Counted from the first letter of the stretch, positions 52,684 to 62,981 are shown. The stretch is DNA of 64,000 nucleotides from DATHTC01 sp963746805 (GCA_963746805.1 CAVVCQ010000005.1:62001-126000); one strand, 5' to 3'. Numbers and translations are program-made. The notes: generated by a model from the sequence alone, not told the origin.

Positions 52684-53282
52684 GCGCGCACCGTCCGCTC
52701 GGCGTCGGGGACGCGGAGATAGAGCGGCTCGACCCCCTCGGCCGGCCCGAAGTCCCTCGCCAGCAGGGCGTGGTGGCGCGCCCACGGGACGTGGCGCGGG
52801 TCGTCGTCGGGCGGGACGACTGCGCCGCGGGCCTCGAGCGCCTCGCGGTAGCGGACGGCGCCGTCGCCGACGCAGAGGCGCCCTTCCGTCAGCGCCAGCT
52901 CGGCCGGCGCGAGCACGACCGGCTCGCCGTCCGCCGTGAGCGTGAAGACCTCGTGGCGCCGCGCGTCGATCACGGGCAGCGCCCCCTCGGCGCCGGCGGC
53001 GAGCGCCGCCAGGGTCGAGTGGCCGGCCACCGGCAGGTCGCGTGCGAAGGCGATCGCGCGGACGGTGGCGAGCCCCATCCGCAGGCCGGTGAAGCTGCCC
53101 GGCCCGACACCGACGGCGAGCGCGTCGAGGTCGCGGTCGTGGACCCCGCCCTGCCGCAACAGCGCGTCGCAGTCCTCGAGGATCGTCACCGCGCGGGAGC
53201 GGCGCTCGCCGAGCACCTCGCCGTCGAGGACGAGCGCGGCGGTCGCGGCGTCCGTCGCCGTGTCGAGCGCCAGGATCACCAT
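52680..53282 (-). CDS. tsaB: tRNA threonylcarbamoyladenosine synthase subunit TsaB
   Basis: 200 residues. VILALDTATDAATAAL, VGVGPGSFTGLRMGLATVRA and PVAGHSTLAALA match TsaB, the inactive ASKHA partner that dimerises with TsaD. ATG at 53282 or the next codon, GTG at 53279 (GTGA overlap with the tsaE stop), are both possible starts. Part of the tsaE-tsaB-rimI-tsaD operon. Confidence 0.93.
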   Translation of the reverse strand: MVILALDTATDAATAALVLDGEVLGERRSRAVTILEDCDALLRQGGVHDRDLDALAVGVGPGSFTGLRMGLATVRAIAFARDLPVAGHSTLAALAAGAEGALPVIDARRHEVFTLTADGEPVVLAPAELALTEGRLCVGDGAVRYREALEARGAVVPPDDDPRHVPWARHHALLARDFGPAEGVEPLYLRVPDAERTVRA

Positions 53283-53719
53283 TCGCCGTACGCCTCGTCC
53301 AGCACTGCCCGTTCTGCCTCGATCTCGATCACGCGACGCCCCTCCCCATCGTGCCGCATCCGGACGCGCGCCCGTGGCGCCGGAAGGTCGTCGCCCGCCG
53401 CCTCCGGCCACTCGACGAAGACGAGCGCGTCGTCGAAGTAGGGCTCGAGGTCGCCCCATTCGGCCGCCGACACGCCCGCGAAGCGGTAGAGGTCGAGGTG
53501 CGCGATCCGGACACGTCCGTCGTAGCGGTGGCCGACGGTGAAGGTCGGGCTCGTCACGCGCTCGGTGACCCCGAGCGCCTGCGCGGCGCCGCGGACGAAG
53601 GTCGTCTTCCCGGTGCCGAGGTCGCCGGAGACGGTGACGACGTCTCCCGGCACGAGCGCCGCGGCCAGGCGAGCGGCGAGCGCCTGCGTCTCCTCCGGCG
53701 TCGAGGTGTGGAAGGTCAC
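53276..53719 (-). CDS. tsaE: tRNA threonylcarbamoyladenosine synthase ATPase TsaE
   Basis: 147 residues. P-loop VSGDLGTGKTTFVRG, switch-like Thr in TSPTF, and HLDLYRFAG are the hallmarks. ATP hydrolysis by TsaE resets the TsaBD complex. First gene of the operon. GTG start, 6 bases after a TAGTCT box that shares two bases with the -10 box of the divergent acetyltransferase gene. Confidence 0.94.
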   Translation of the reverse strand: MTFHTSTPEETQALAARLAAALVPGDVVTVSGDLGTGKTTFVRGAAQALGVTERVTSPTFTVGHRYDGRVRIAHLDLYRFAGVSAAEWGDLEPYFDDALVFVEWPEAAGDDLPAPRARVRMRHDGEGRRVIEIEAERAVLDEAYGEW

Positions 53720-53725
53720 CGCCCC

Positions 53726-53731
53726 AGACTA
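53726..53731 (-). promoter_or_regulatory. -10 box of tsaE operon
   Basis: TAGTCT on the minus strand, 6 bases before the GTG at 53719. Overlaps the opposite-strand box at 53730-53735. Confidence 0.55.
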
Positions 53732-53735
53732 GGCT
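53730..53735 (+). promoter_or_regulatory. -10 box of the RimJ-type acetyltransferase gene
   Basis: TAGGCT, 7 bases before the GTG at 53743; shares the TA at 53730-53731 with the tsaE box. Confidence 0.55.
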
Positions 53736-53742
53736 GCGCTGC

Positions 53743-54330
53743 GTGGAGCGGTGGTCGGGAATCCGCCTCGAGGGACGGCGCGTCGTGCTCGAGCCGCTGA
53801 CGTCGGAGCACGAGGACGGGCTGTGGGAGGCCTCGCGCGAGCCGGAGACATGGCGCTGGCTCTCGATCCCGCAGCCGGCCACGCGCGAGGAGCTGCACGC
53901 CTTCCTCGGGGAGTCGCTCGCTGCGCAGGAGGCGGGGCTCGAGATCCCGTTCGCCACGATCGCCGACGGCCGGATCGTCGGCTCGACCCGCTACCTCGCG
54001 CTCGCACCGGAGCACCGGCGGCTGGAGATCGGCTGGACGTGGCTCCACCCGTCGGTGTGGCGCAGCGGTGTGAACGTCGAGGCGAAGCTGCTCCAGCTGG
54101 AGGACGCGTTCGGCCGCCTCGGCTGCCGCCGCGTGGAGCTGAAGACGGACGCGCTGAACGAGCGCTCGCGGGGCGCGATGGCGGCGCTCCCGGCCGTGTT
54201 CGAGGGTGTGTTCCGTAAGCACATGCTCGTCCGCGGCGAGGAGAACCGCGACTCGGCGTGGTACGCGATCGTCGACGACGACTGGCCCGAGGTGCAGGCG
54301 AACCTCCGCCGCCGCCTCGACATGAGCTGA
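53743..54330 (+). CDS. GNAT family N-acetyltransferase (RimJ/RimL-like)
   Basis: 195 residues. GNAT fold with LEGRRVVLEPLTSEHEDGL at the N-terminus, the GxTRYLALAPEHRRLEIGWTWL strand pair and a C-terminal LKTDALNERSRGAMAAL block. Similar to acetyltransferases of the RimJ/RimL group, which modify N-termini or small amines. Substrate unknown. GTG start right behind a TAGGCT box. Its TGA stop overlaps the first bases of structured repeat copy 2. Confidence 0.85.
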   Translation: MERWSGIRLEGRRVVLEPLTSEHEDGLWEASREPETWRWLSIPQPATREELHAFLGESLAAQEAGLEIPFATIADGRIVGSTRYLALAPEHRRLEIGWTWLHPSVWRSGVNVEAKLLQLEDAFGRLGCRRVELKTDALNERSRGAMAALPAVFEGVFRKHMLVRGEENRDSAWYAIVDDDWPEVQANLRRRLDMS

Positions 54331-54664
54331 AAGCGACAAAGCAACAGACTGTTACTAGGTCGCTTTCAAGCCGTATTCAGTGCCGCGCAGCAATCGGACG
54401 GGTGGGATCGCCGCGTGACCCGTCCAGGGGCACAGCGCATCCCGCCCGTCACGACACGCCAAGTGCTCTGAGTGCAGGTTCCTGGCCGGAGTGCCCGCAC
54501 CGCCAGGTGCGCGCGCGCAGGCCACACGACCACGCCCGGCCACTGCAACGAGACGGGGCACCTCGGCCGAAGGGCGGTTCATCCGCCCGAAAGGCCACAC
54601 CTAGGCCACTCGAAGCCCTCAGGTGAAGGAGGGGGCACGTGGGGGAACCATGGGTTCCCCCACG
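54329..54664. repeat. 336-base structured intergenic repeat, copy 2
   Basis: Matches 39467-39804 over the whole length. The same stems form: 54329-54337 with 54359-54367; 54397-54408 with 54439-54450, where a C-to-T change gives a T-G (wobble) pair on the plus strand; GGGCGG/CCGCCC unchanged; and the closing 11-bp hairpin with loop ATG in place of ACG. It lies between the convergent acetyltransferase and permease genes, filling the gap almost exactly. Confidence 0.85.
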
Positions 54665-54670
54665 CGAGCG

Positions 54671-55729
54671 TTAGCGCGCTCCGCGCGGATCGAAGCTGTC
54701 GCGCAGGCCGTCGCCGAAAAGGTTGAAGGCGAGCGTCGTCAGCAGCACCGCCAGGCCGGGCCAGACCATCAGCCACGGCTGCACGGTGTAGAAGTTCGGC
54801 CCCTGCGCGAGCATGTTCCCCCAGCTCGGCACGGACTCGTCGATGCCGACGCCGAGGAACGAGAGGCCCGCCTCGGCGAGCACGTACTGCGCGACGATCA
54901 GCGTCGAGTAGACGAGCATCGGAGCGATCAGGTGCGGGACGATGTGCGAGCGGATGATCCGGGCATCGCTCGCGCCGGTCATCCGGGCAGCCTCGACGAA
55001 CTCCTTCTCTCGCAGCGACAGCACCTGCGCGCGCATGATCCTCGCCGGGTAGTACCAGCCGAAGATGGTGAAGATGATCACGAGCGTGAGCACCCCGGGC
55101 TGGAAGACCCCGCCCAACGTGAGGTTGTTGAGGCGCGGCCCGATCGTGGACGCGAGCGCGATGTAGAAGAGCAGCACCGGGAACGCCATCACGACCTCGG
55201 ACAGGCGCGACACGAGCGTGTCGATCCCGCCTCGGAAGTAGCCGGCGACCGAGCCGAGGATTACCCCGAAGAACATCACCCCGAGCGTCGAGAGCAGCGC
55301 CACCTCGAGCGAGACGCGTGCTCCGTAGAGGAGGCGGAGGAACGCGTCGCGGCCGAGCGTCGAGTCGGCGCCGAGGATGAAGAGCGTCGTGTCGCCCTCG
55401 GGGGTCGTCACGTTCGTCATCGGCCCGACCGGCACCTGCCGCTCGTCGAGCGCGTACGGGAGGAAGATGTCCTCCGGCGTGTGGCCGAGCCGATTCGCGG
55501 CGATCGTGGCGCCGGGGAAGGCGGCGATGACCAGGAAGATGATGAAGCCGGCAGCGCCGAGCGCGACCTTGTCGCGCCTCAACCGCCGCCAGACCTGCTC
55601 CCAGTAGCCGCGCGCGCGGACCGCGTCGACGGCGTCGGCGTCGCCCTGGATCGCCCCGTGCTCGGCCGCGACCGCCGCGCCGAGCCCGGCGTCGGAACCG
55701 AGCAGCTCTGGTTTGTCCTGGATCGCCAC
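54671..55729 (-). CDS. Oligopeptide/dipeptide-type ABC transporter permease (DppC/OppC family)
   Basis: 352 residues with an N-terminal cytoplasmic extension, one helix, an extracytoplasmic loop (GADSTLGRDAFLRLLYGARVS) and five more helices. The EAA loop EAARMTGASDARIIRSHIVPHL contacts the ATPase. No DppB, ATPase or binding-protein gene is nearby, so it is an orphan subunit. It sits 41 bases after atpG, where atpD would normally be. A TATCCT box lies 11 bases before the GTG start, so it may have its own promoter. Confidence 0.88.
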   Translation of the reverse strand: MAIQDKPELLGSDAGLGAAVAAEHGAIQGDADAVDAVRARGYWEQVWRRLRRDKVALGAAGFIIFLVIAAFPGATIAANRLGHTPEDIFLPYALDERQVPVGPMTNVTTPEGDTTLFILGADSTLGRDAFLRLLYGARVSLEVALLSTLGVMFFGVILGSVAGYFRGGIDTLVSRLSEVVMAFPVLLFYIALASTIGPRLNNLTLGGVFQPGVLTLVIIFTIFGWYYPARIMRAQVLSLREKEFVEAARMTGASDARIIRSHIVPHLIAPMLVYSTLIVAQYVLAEAGLSFLGVGIDESVPSWGNMLAQGPNFYTVQPWLMVWPGLAVLLTTLAFNLFGDGLRDSFDPRGAR

Positions 55730-55770
55730 AGCGGGATCAGAGGATATAGACGGGCAGCGGCGAGAGCTTG

Positions 55771-56660
55771 TTAGCCCTCGAGCGCGTCCGCGCCCGCCAC
55801 GACCTCGAGCAGCTCCTGCGTGATCGCCGCCTGCCGGGCGCGGTTCATCGCGAGCGTGAGGTTCTCGATGAGCTCGCCGGCGTTCTTCGACGCGTTCCGC
55901 ATCGCCGTCATCCGCGCGCCCTGCTCCGACGCGGCCGACTCGAGCAGCGCGCGGTAGATCTCCGTCTCGACGTACACGGGCACGAGCCGCTCGAGGATCT
56001 CCTCCGGCTCGGGCTCGAAGATGAAGTCGCCGCGGAGCGCGTCCTCGCGGCGCTCCTCCTCGTCGGTCTCGAGCAGGTGCTCCTCGATCGGGAGCACCTC
56101 CTGCACCGTCACCTGCTGCACGAGCGGCGAGACGTAGCGGTTGTAGACGACCCGCACCGCGTCGACCTCGCCGTCCACGTACAGGTCGGCGAGCGCGTGC
56201 GCGATCGCCTGCGCGTCGCGGTACTCGGGCCGGTCGCTGAAGCCGGTCCACGCCTGGGTCACCTCGTAGCGCCGGAACGTGAGCGTCGAGCGGCCCTTCT
56301 TGCCGGCCACGAGCCACTTGACGTCCTTGCCCTCGCTCCGCAGCTCGCGCTCGAGCTGGAGCGCGCGCCGCAGCACCTGCCCGTTGAACGCGCCGGCGAG
56401 GCCGCGGTCGCCCGTGAGTGGGACGATCGCGACCGTCTGCACCTCCCGCCGCTGCAGCAGCGGGATCGTACGGACGCTCGTCGCCGCGCGGGCGACGCCG
56501 CCGATCAGCTCGAGCATCCGGTCGGCGTAGGGGCGCATCGCCTCGATCCGGGTCTGCGCGCGGCGCAGCCGGGCCGAGGCGACGAGCTCCATCGCCTTCG
56601 TGATCTTGCGCGTGTTGCGGACGGAGCGGATCCGCCGCTTCAGGTCCTGGACGTTCGCCA

Positions 56661-56661
<1 letters not shown>
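55771..56661 (-). CDS. atpG: ATP synthase F1 gamma subunit
   Basis: 296 residues. N-terminal coiled coil (DLKRRIRSVRNTRKITKAMELVASARLRRAQ) and C-terminal helix ending in MRNASKNAGELIENLTLAMNRARQAAITQELLEVV form the rotor shaft. The middle Rossmann-like part contains GDRGLAGAFN. ATG overlaps the atpA stop by one base. Last gene of the ATP synthase run in this window. Confidence 0.96.
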
Positions 56662-58193
<1,532 letters not shown>

Positions 58194-58208
58194 GTCGGGT
58201 TGCTCCTT

Positions 58209-58739
58209 CTAGCGTCGGACGAGCTGGTGGCGTAGTCGGTCCAGGCGGCCGCGCACGCTCGCGTCGACGCGGAACGTGCCTGCCTGCAGGATGAAGCCGC
58301 CGATCAGGTCGGGGTCGACGCCGCGCGTCGCCTCGATGCGCCGGCCGGAGGCCGACTCGATCTGGCGGAGGATGTCGGAGGCCTCGTCGTCGGTGAGCTC
58401 GACCGCGGTCGTGAGCTCCACGTCGAGCCGGCCCTCGGCGCGGGCGACGAGCTGGTCGAACTCGCGCGCGATCTCGGGCAGCTCGGCGGCGCGGCCCTTC
58501 TCGACGACGAGCAGGAGGAAGTTGCGGACGAGCTCGTCCGCGTCGGCGAGGAGGTCGCGGATGACCCCGGCCTTCGTCTCGGAGTCGACCTCCGGGTTCT
58601 CGAGCAGCGCTCCGAGCTCGGGCACGCTCGCCGCCGCGGCCAGGAAGTCGCCGAGATCCTCCCGGACCGCGGCGAGGCGACCCTCCTCCTGCGCCGCCTC
58701 GAAGAGCGCGGACGCGTAGATGCGGTGCGCGGCGGCCAC
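58209..58739 (-). CDS. atpH: ATP synthase F1 delta subunit
   Basis: 176 residues. N-terminal six-helix part (AHRIYASALFEAAQEEGR) and C-terminal GGFILQAGTFRVDASVRGRLDRL, the part that contacts subunit b. Peripheral stalk component. GTG start three bases after atpF. Confidence 0.95.
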   Translation of the reverse strand: MAAAHRIYASALFEAAQEEGRLAAVREDLGDFLAAAASVPELGALLENPEVDSETKAGVIRDLLADADELVRNFLLLVVEKGRAAELPEIAREFDQLVARAEGRLDVELTTAVELTDDEASDILRQIESASGRRIEATRGVDPDLIGGFILQAGTFRVDASVRGRLDRLRHQLVRR

Positions 58740-58742
58740 GCG

Positions 58743-59270
58743 CTACCGCTCGGCCTTCTCCAGCGCGGAGAAGTCGAGGTCCTTGACGGCGTCGTCGATC
58801 AGGCGCCGCTGGTCGTCGCGGCCGAGGGCGCCACGCGTGACCTTCTCCGCGGCGTCGAGCGCGAGCGAGGCGACCTCGGAGCGGATCTCCTCGAGCGCCC
58901 GCGTGGTCTCGGCCTCGATCTGCCGACGGGTCTCCTCGAGCCGCCGCTGGCGGTCCTGGTCGGTCTCCTCGCGGACGCGCTCGCGCATCGAGTCGGCGAC
59001 GCGGCGCGCCTCGGAGAGGATCTCCTCGGCCTCGCCGCGGGCGCCCGCCCGCAGCGCCCGGTGCTCCTCCAGCAGCTTGCGCGACTCCTCGCGCGCGTGC
59101 TCCGCCTCCTGGAGCGCCTCGCGGATCCGCTGGCGCCGCTCGTCGATGATCTGCTGTACCGGCCCGAACGCGTAGCGCCTGAGCACGAAGAACGTGATCC
59201 CGAACGCGATCAGCGTCCAGATCATCAGGCCGGGCACGACCTCGATGAGCGGGTTGGCTGCAAGCGGCAT
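58743..59270 (-). CDS. atpF: ATP synthase F0 b subunit
   Basis: 175 residues. One N-terminal membrane helix (VVPGLMIWTLIAFGITFFVL), then a long charged coiled coil (EEHRALRAGARGEAEEILSE), ending near the delta-binding tail. The ATG at 59270 is chosen by its GAAGGGA ribosome site; upstream the frame is a shadow of atpE. Confidence 0.95.
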   Translation of the reverse strand: MPLAANPLIEVVPGLMIWTLIAFGITFFVLRRYAFGPVQQIIDERRQRIREALQEAEHAREESRKLLEEHRALRAGARGEAEEILSEARRVADSMRERVREETDQDRQRRLEETRRQIEAETTRALEEIRSEVASLALDAAEKVTRGALGRDDQRRLIDDAVKDLDFSALEKAER

Positions 59271-59293
59271 GGGCGTCGTCCCTTCTTCCCGGC

Positions 59294-59554
59294 CTAGACG
59301 AGGACGAAGGCGAGGAGGCCGCCGATGAGGCCGTAGAACACGACGGCCTCGGTCAGCGCGAACCCGAGCCACATGATCCCCTGCAGCTCGCCGCGCAGCT
59401 CGGGCTGCCGCGCGACCGACTGGATCATCGACCCGAAGATGTTGCCGATGCCGATGCCGGCACCGAGGGAGCCGAGGCCGATACCGAGCGCGAGGGCGAT
59501 CGCCTTGCCGGCGTCGACCGCGGTGTCGGCCTGGGCGAGCACGGGGCTGAACAC
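59294..59554 (-). CDS. atpE: ATP synthase F0 c subunit
   Basis: 86 residues, two helices joined by the polar loop RQP (49-51). Proton-binding Glu is E69 in FALTEAVVFYG. The Gly-rich first helix (GIGLGSLGAGIGIG) packs the ring. No Na+-type ligand set is evident, so proton coupling is likely. Short gaps to atpB and atpF. Confidence 0.96.
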   Translation of the reverse strand: MFSPVLAQADTAVDAGKAIALALGIGLGSLGAGIGIGNIFGSMIQSVARQPELRGELQGIMWLGFALTEAVVFYGLIGGLLAFVLV

Positions 59555-59573
59555 GTTGTTCCTTCCTCCTTGG

Positions 59574-60467
59574 TTAGTGCTCCGGCTCGATGGCCGAGCC
59601 GATGTAGATGGCTGAGAGCGCGGCGAAGATGAATGCCTGGATGCCGCACACGATCACGACCTCGAAGAGGTAGAAGACCGTCGCTGCCGGGACGGCGATC
59701 ACCGCGACGACGAGGGACTCGAGCACGAAGATGAGCCCGATGAACGTGAGGATCAGCATGTGGCCGGCGAGCATGTTCGCGTAGAGACGGACGGAGAGGC
59801 TGATCAGGCGCATGAACTGGCCGAGGATCTCGAGCGGCACCAGCAGCACGAGCATCCCCTTGGGGACGTCCGGGATCCAGCTCTTGAAGTAGCCGACCGG
59901 GCCGTTGTGTCGGACGCCCTCGATGTGTGTGAAGACCCACGTCATCAGCGCGAGGGTGAGCGTGACCGAGAGTGTCGACGTGGCCGCGTAGATCGCGAAG
60001 GTCGGCAGCTCGACGCCGGCGAGGGTGAAGGTCTCGTCGGAGAGCGGGAGCGGGATGAAGCCGATCAGGTTCACCACGAGGATGAACATGAAGAGCGAGG
60101 CGACGTACGGAAACCACCGCGAGATCGCCTTGTGAGGCAGGCCCTGCTCGGCGATCTGTGTCTGCGCCACGTCGTAGATGACCTCGCCCAGGGTCTGACG
60201 CCGGTCGGGGTCGACGCGCAGGCGCGTGCGCATGAGCAGGATCCCGGCGACGCACGTGATCACCGCGCCGAGGATCAGGTAGGCGACGGGCTTCGTGATC
60301 GAGAGGTCCAGCGGGCCGAGGTGGATCGGGATCCACTCCTCGGTCATCCACTCGTGCGACGGGTCGAACTCCTCCTCCTCGCCGCCGCCGACCTCCGACG
60401 CGAGCGCGACCGCGGGCAGCAGCAGCGCCAGGAAGGTGGTGGAGATCAGGGCGAGCAGCTTCTTCAC
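59574..60467 (-). CDS. atpB: ATP synthase F0 a subunit
   Basis: 297 residues. Signal-like first segment, then the conserved membrane core with the essential Arg in LISLSVRLYANMLAGH and a C-terminal helix pair with VCGIQAFIFAALSAIYIG. Forms the proton half-channels against the c ring. ATG overlaps the atpI-like stop by four bases. Confidence 0.96.
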   Translation of the reverse strand: MKKLLALISTTFLALLLPAVALASEVGGGEEEEFDPSHEWMTEEWIPIHLGPLDLSITKPVAYLILGAVITCVAGILLMRTRLRVDPDRRQTLGEVIYDVAQTQIAEQGLPHKAISRWFPYVASLFMFILVVNLIGFIPLPLSDETFTLAGVELPTFAIYAATSTLSVTLTLALMTWVFTHIEGVRHNGPVGYFKSWIPDVPKGMLVLLVPLEILGQFMRLISLSVRLYANMLAGHMLILTFIGLIFVLESLVVAVIAVPAATVFYLFEVVIVCGIQAFIFAALSAIYIGSAIEPEH

Positions 60468-60853
60468 CGAGCCGGGCTCCCGAAGTAGAGGGCGAGCGAG
60501 ACGAGCAGTTCCAGCGTGTACGCGAGCGCGTAGAGGAGAGCAGCTGCGACTCCCACGCGGGCATCGACGGTCGCGACCGCGATCGCCACGATCATCACCG
60601 CGACCGCGCGGAAGCTCATGCCGATCCCCACCACGCCCGAGTGCGCGAGATTACCCGCGCCGAGCTGAAGGCGCGTCAAGACCAGACCGAGGAGCTGCGC
60701 CGCGATCCAGAGCGTCGCGCCCAGCGCCCAGCCGGCGAGCGGGAAGCCCGCGACGACGAAGACGGGGAGCGCGAGCACGATCACCGACGCGCCGGCGAGC
60801 ACCGGGACGAGCCGGCTCGGGACGGGGCGCGGCGTCTCGAAGACGCGCGCCAT
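60464..60853 (-). CDS. AtpI-like membrane protein of the ATP synthase operon
   Basis: 129 residues, four membrane helices, starting MARVFETPRPVPSRL. Position directly before atpB and the helix pattern fit the ATP synthase I (AtpI) group, thought to help c-ring assembly or Mg2+ supply. Sequence motifs are weak, so the call rests on context. Stop overlaps atpB; start overlaps the preceding stop (TGATG). Confidence 0.7.
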   Translation of the reverse strand: MARVFETPRPVPSRLVPVLAGASVIVLALPVFVVAGFPLAGWALGATLWIAAQLLGLVLTRLQLGAGNLAHSGVVGIGMSFRAVAVMIVAIAVATVDARVGVAAALLYALAYTLELLVSLALYFGSPAR

Positions 60854-61056
60854 CACGAAAGGCTCCCTCGGTAGCGGCGGTAGACGACGAAGATCGAGGC
60901 GGGAATCCCGACGACGACGCCGACGAGCGCGCCGAGCGCAGCCGACCCCGCGGCCCAGCCGACGAGCGCGCCGACGCCGGCGCAGGCGCCGGTCGTCGCG
61001 AGCAAGAGACCGCCCGCTCCGGCAGGGTTGAACGTCGCGCGCGTTCCGGGCTCCAT
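60853..61056 (-). CDS. AtpZ/AtpI-type small membrane protein
   Basis: 67 residues, two helices with GALVGWAAGSAALGALVG and a C-terminal YRRYRG; matches the AtpZ-like F0F1 subunit pattern (PF09527 type). First gene of the ATP synthase operon. ATG lies 8 bases after a TATGCT box, the likely promoter of the whole operon. Confidence 0.8.
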   Translation of the reverse strand: MEPGTRATFNPAGAGGLLLATTGACAGVGALVGWAAGSAALGALVGVVVGIPASIFVVYRRYRGSLS

Positions 61057-61064
61057 GCGCGGCG

Positions 61065-61070
61065 AGCATA
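61065..61070 (-). promoter_or_regulatory. -10 box of the ATP synthase operon
   Basis: TATGCT on the minus strand, 8 bases before the ATG at 61056. Confidence 0.55.
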
Positions 61071-61124
61071 CCAGAGCTTGTGACGGCTCAAATGCCCTGG
61101 ATTTCCGGTCGAGCGCCCACTTTG

Positions 61125-61130
61125 TATCGT
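61125..61130 (+). promoter_or_regulatory. -10 box of the alpha/beta hydrolase gene
   Basis: TATCGT, 7 bases before the GTG at 61138. Confidence 0.5.
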
Positions 61131-61137
61131 TGCGTTC

Positions 61138-61867
61138 GTGCTGGTCGAGCGCATCGGATCGGGGCCCCGCGTGGTGTTCGTGCACGGATCGGTGACGGGC
61201 CCGGAGACGTGGTCGCGCCAGCGCCCGCTCGCCGAGCGGTGGACGCTCGAGCTCGTCACGCGACCGGGCTTCTGGCCGCTCGAGCCGGTCGAGCGCGTCG
61301 ACTTCGAGGCGGATGCGCCGCTCGTCGCCGAGCAGCTCGAAGGCAGCGCGCACCTCGTCGGGCCACTCGTACGGCGGCGTGATCTCACTGCTCGCCGCGG
61401 CGCTGCGTCCCGACGCGGTGCGCTCGCTGACGGTGATCGAGCCGCCGGCGCTCGACGTCGCGCGCGGCGACCCGGCCGTCGACGCGATGGTCGCCCGCAT
61501 CGAGGACCTGTGGTCCGGCGAGCCGCCCGACTCGCGGTTCTTCCTCGGGGAGTTCCTGCGCAGCGTCGGCTCGTCGGTGCCGATGCCGGAGGAGCTGCCG
61601 CCGCCGTTGCAGCGTGGCGCGGAGCTGCTGCTCGTCGAGCGCCTGTCGCACGAGGCACGCGTCCCGCTCGCGGCGCTGCGAGGAGCCGGCTTCCCGATCC
61701 TCGTCGTCAGCGGCGCGCATTCGCCGGTCTTCGACGCAGTGTGCGACGTGCTGGAGCGGGAGCTCGCGGCGGAGCGCGCGGTCCTCCCCGGCGCCGGCCA
61801 CGCCCCGCAGCGGGCGCCGGGCTTCAACGAGGTGCTCGAGGAGTTCCTGGCGCGCGCCGAGGCCTAG
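61138..61867 (+). CDS. Alpha/beta hydrolase (one frame break)
   Basis: About 242 residues. Oxyanion region VVFVHGSVTGPETW, then a nucleophile elbow that reads GHSYGG only after a one-base change near 61362 (an apparent extra G); the late His is in GAGHAPQR. The Asp is probably in the GAHSPVFDAV segment. Serine hydrolase of unknown substrate. Its stop overlaps the convergent wecA-like gene by four bases. Confidence 0.8.
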
Positions 61868-62976
61868 CTGGCCTTCTTCAGCTGCTCGCTCCGCTTCCGG
61901 AGGTACGGGTTCGCGAGCTTGACGATCTCGAGCTGGTAGACGACGAAGAGCGAGAAGCCGACCGCGACGAGCCCGATCGCGCCGGCGAACAGCGTCGGCC
62001 AGAGGTGCCACTCTCCGCCCTCGCGGAAGGGGATGAAGCGGGTCGCGAGCGCGGCCGCGGCCAGCGTGATGCACCACGCGTACATCGTCAGCGTCGCGCG
62101 CCGCTGCGAGTAGCCGCGCCGCAGGAAGCGGTGGTGAAGATGCGCCTGGTCCGGCGTGTAGATCGGTTGCCCGTGCTTGAGCCGCCGCAGCACCACGAAG
62201 GTCGTGTCGAGGATGGGCACGGCGAGGACGAACAGTGGGAAGAACAGCGCCACGGTCGCGGCGGTCTTCAGCAGGCCCTGTACGGCCACCGTGGCAAGCA
62301 CGAACCCGAGCAGGAGCGCCCCCGAGTCGCCCATGAAGATCCGCGCCGGGTAGAAGTTGTGGCGCAGGAAGCCGAAGCACGCGCCCGCGACGATCGCGGC
62401 CACGACGGCCGCGTCCGGCTTCCCCAGCGAGAGCGCGATCACGGCGAAGGTCGTGCCCGAGATTGCGCAGACGCCGGCGGCGAGCCCGTCCATCCCGTCG
62501 AGGAAGTTGACCATGTTCATCAGCAGCACGATCCAGAGCACGGTCGCGGGCATCCCGATCCACGCCGGCAGCTCCTGGATGCCGACGAACGGGAAGGTGA
62601 AGCGGTCGACCCAGATCCCGAACGCGACCGGGATCACCGCCGCGACGAGCATCCCGCCGAGCTTCTGCCACCAGAGGAGCCCGCGAGCGTCATCGAGCGC
62701 GCCGACCGTCGTCGCGACCGCGGCGCCGAGGAGGAGCCCGCGGATCTCCCGATCGATCGGGAGGAACGCGAGCGACGGGACGAGGATCCCGAGGAAGAGC
62801 GCGAGCCCGCCGAGCCGCGGGATCGGCAGCCGGTGGATGCGCCGCCGCTCGGGCGTGTCGACCGCGCCGATCAGTCGCGCCATGCCACCCGCCGCCGGCG
62901 TCAGCAGCAGCACGAGCACGAGGGCGAGGCCGAAGCCCCACAGCACCTCCGGCGTCTCCCGGAGCTCAGCCCACAC
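61864..62976 (-). CDS. Undecaprenyl-phosphate glycosyl-1-phosphate transferase (WecA/TagO family)
   Basis: 370 residues, about ten to eleven membrane helices. Family motifs: GALDDARGL (Mg-binding Asp pair), NMVNFLDGMDGLAAG, FYPARIFMGDSGALLLG and HLHHR near the C-terminus. Starts lipid-linked wall polymer synthesis by moving a sugar-1-phosphate from UDP onto undecaprenyl phosphate. GTG at 62976 chosen because it follows the upp stop by five bases. Same place, between upp/glyA and atp genes, as in many actinobacteria. Confidence 0.92.
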   Translation of the reverse strand: MWAELRETPEVLWGFGLALVLVLLLTPAAGGMARLIGAVDTPERRRIHRLPIPRLGGLALFLGILVPSLAFLPIDREIRGLLLGAAVATTVGALDDARGLLWWQKLGGMLVAAVIPVAFGIWVDRFTFPFVGIQELPAWIGMPATVLWIVLLMNMVNFLDGMDGLAAGVCAISGTTFAVIALSLGKPDAAVVAAIVAGACFGFLRHNFYPARIFMGDSGALLLGFVLATVAVQGLLKTAATVALFFPLFVLAVPILDTTFVVLRRLKHGQPIYTPDQAHLHHRFLRRGYSQRRATLTMYAWCITLAAAALATRFIPFREGGEWHLWPTLFAGAIGLVAVGFSLFVVYQLEIVKLANPYLRKRSEQLKKAS

Positions 62977-62981
62977 GACGC

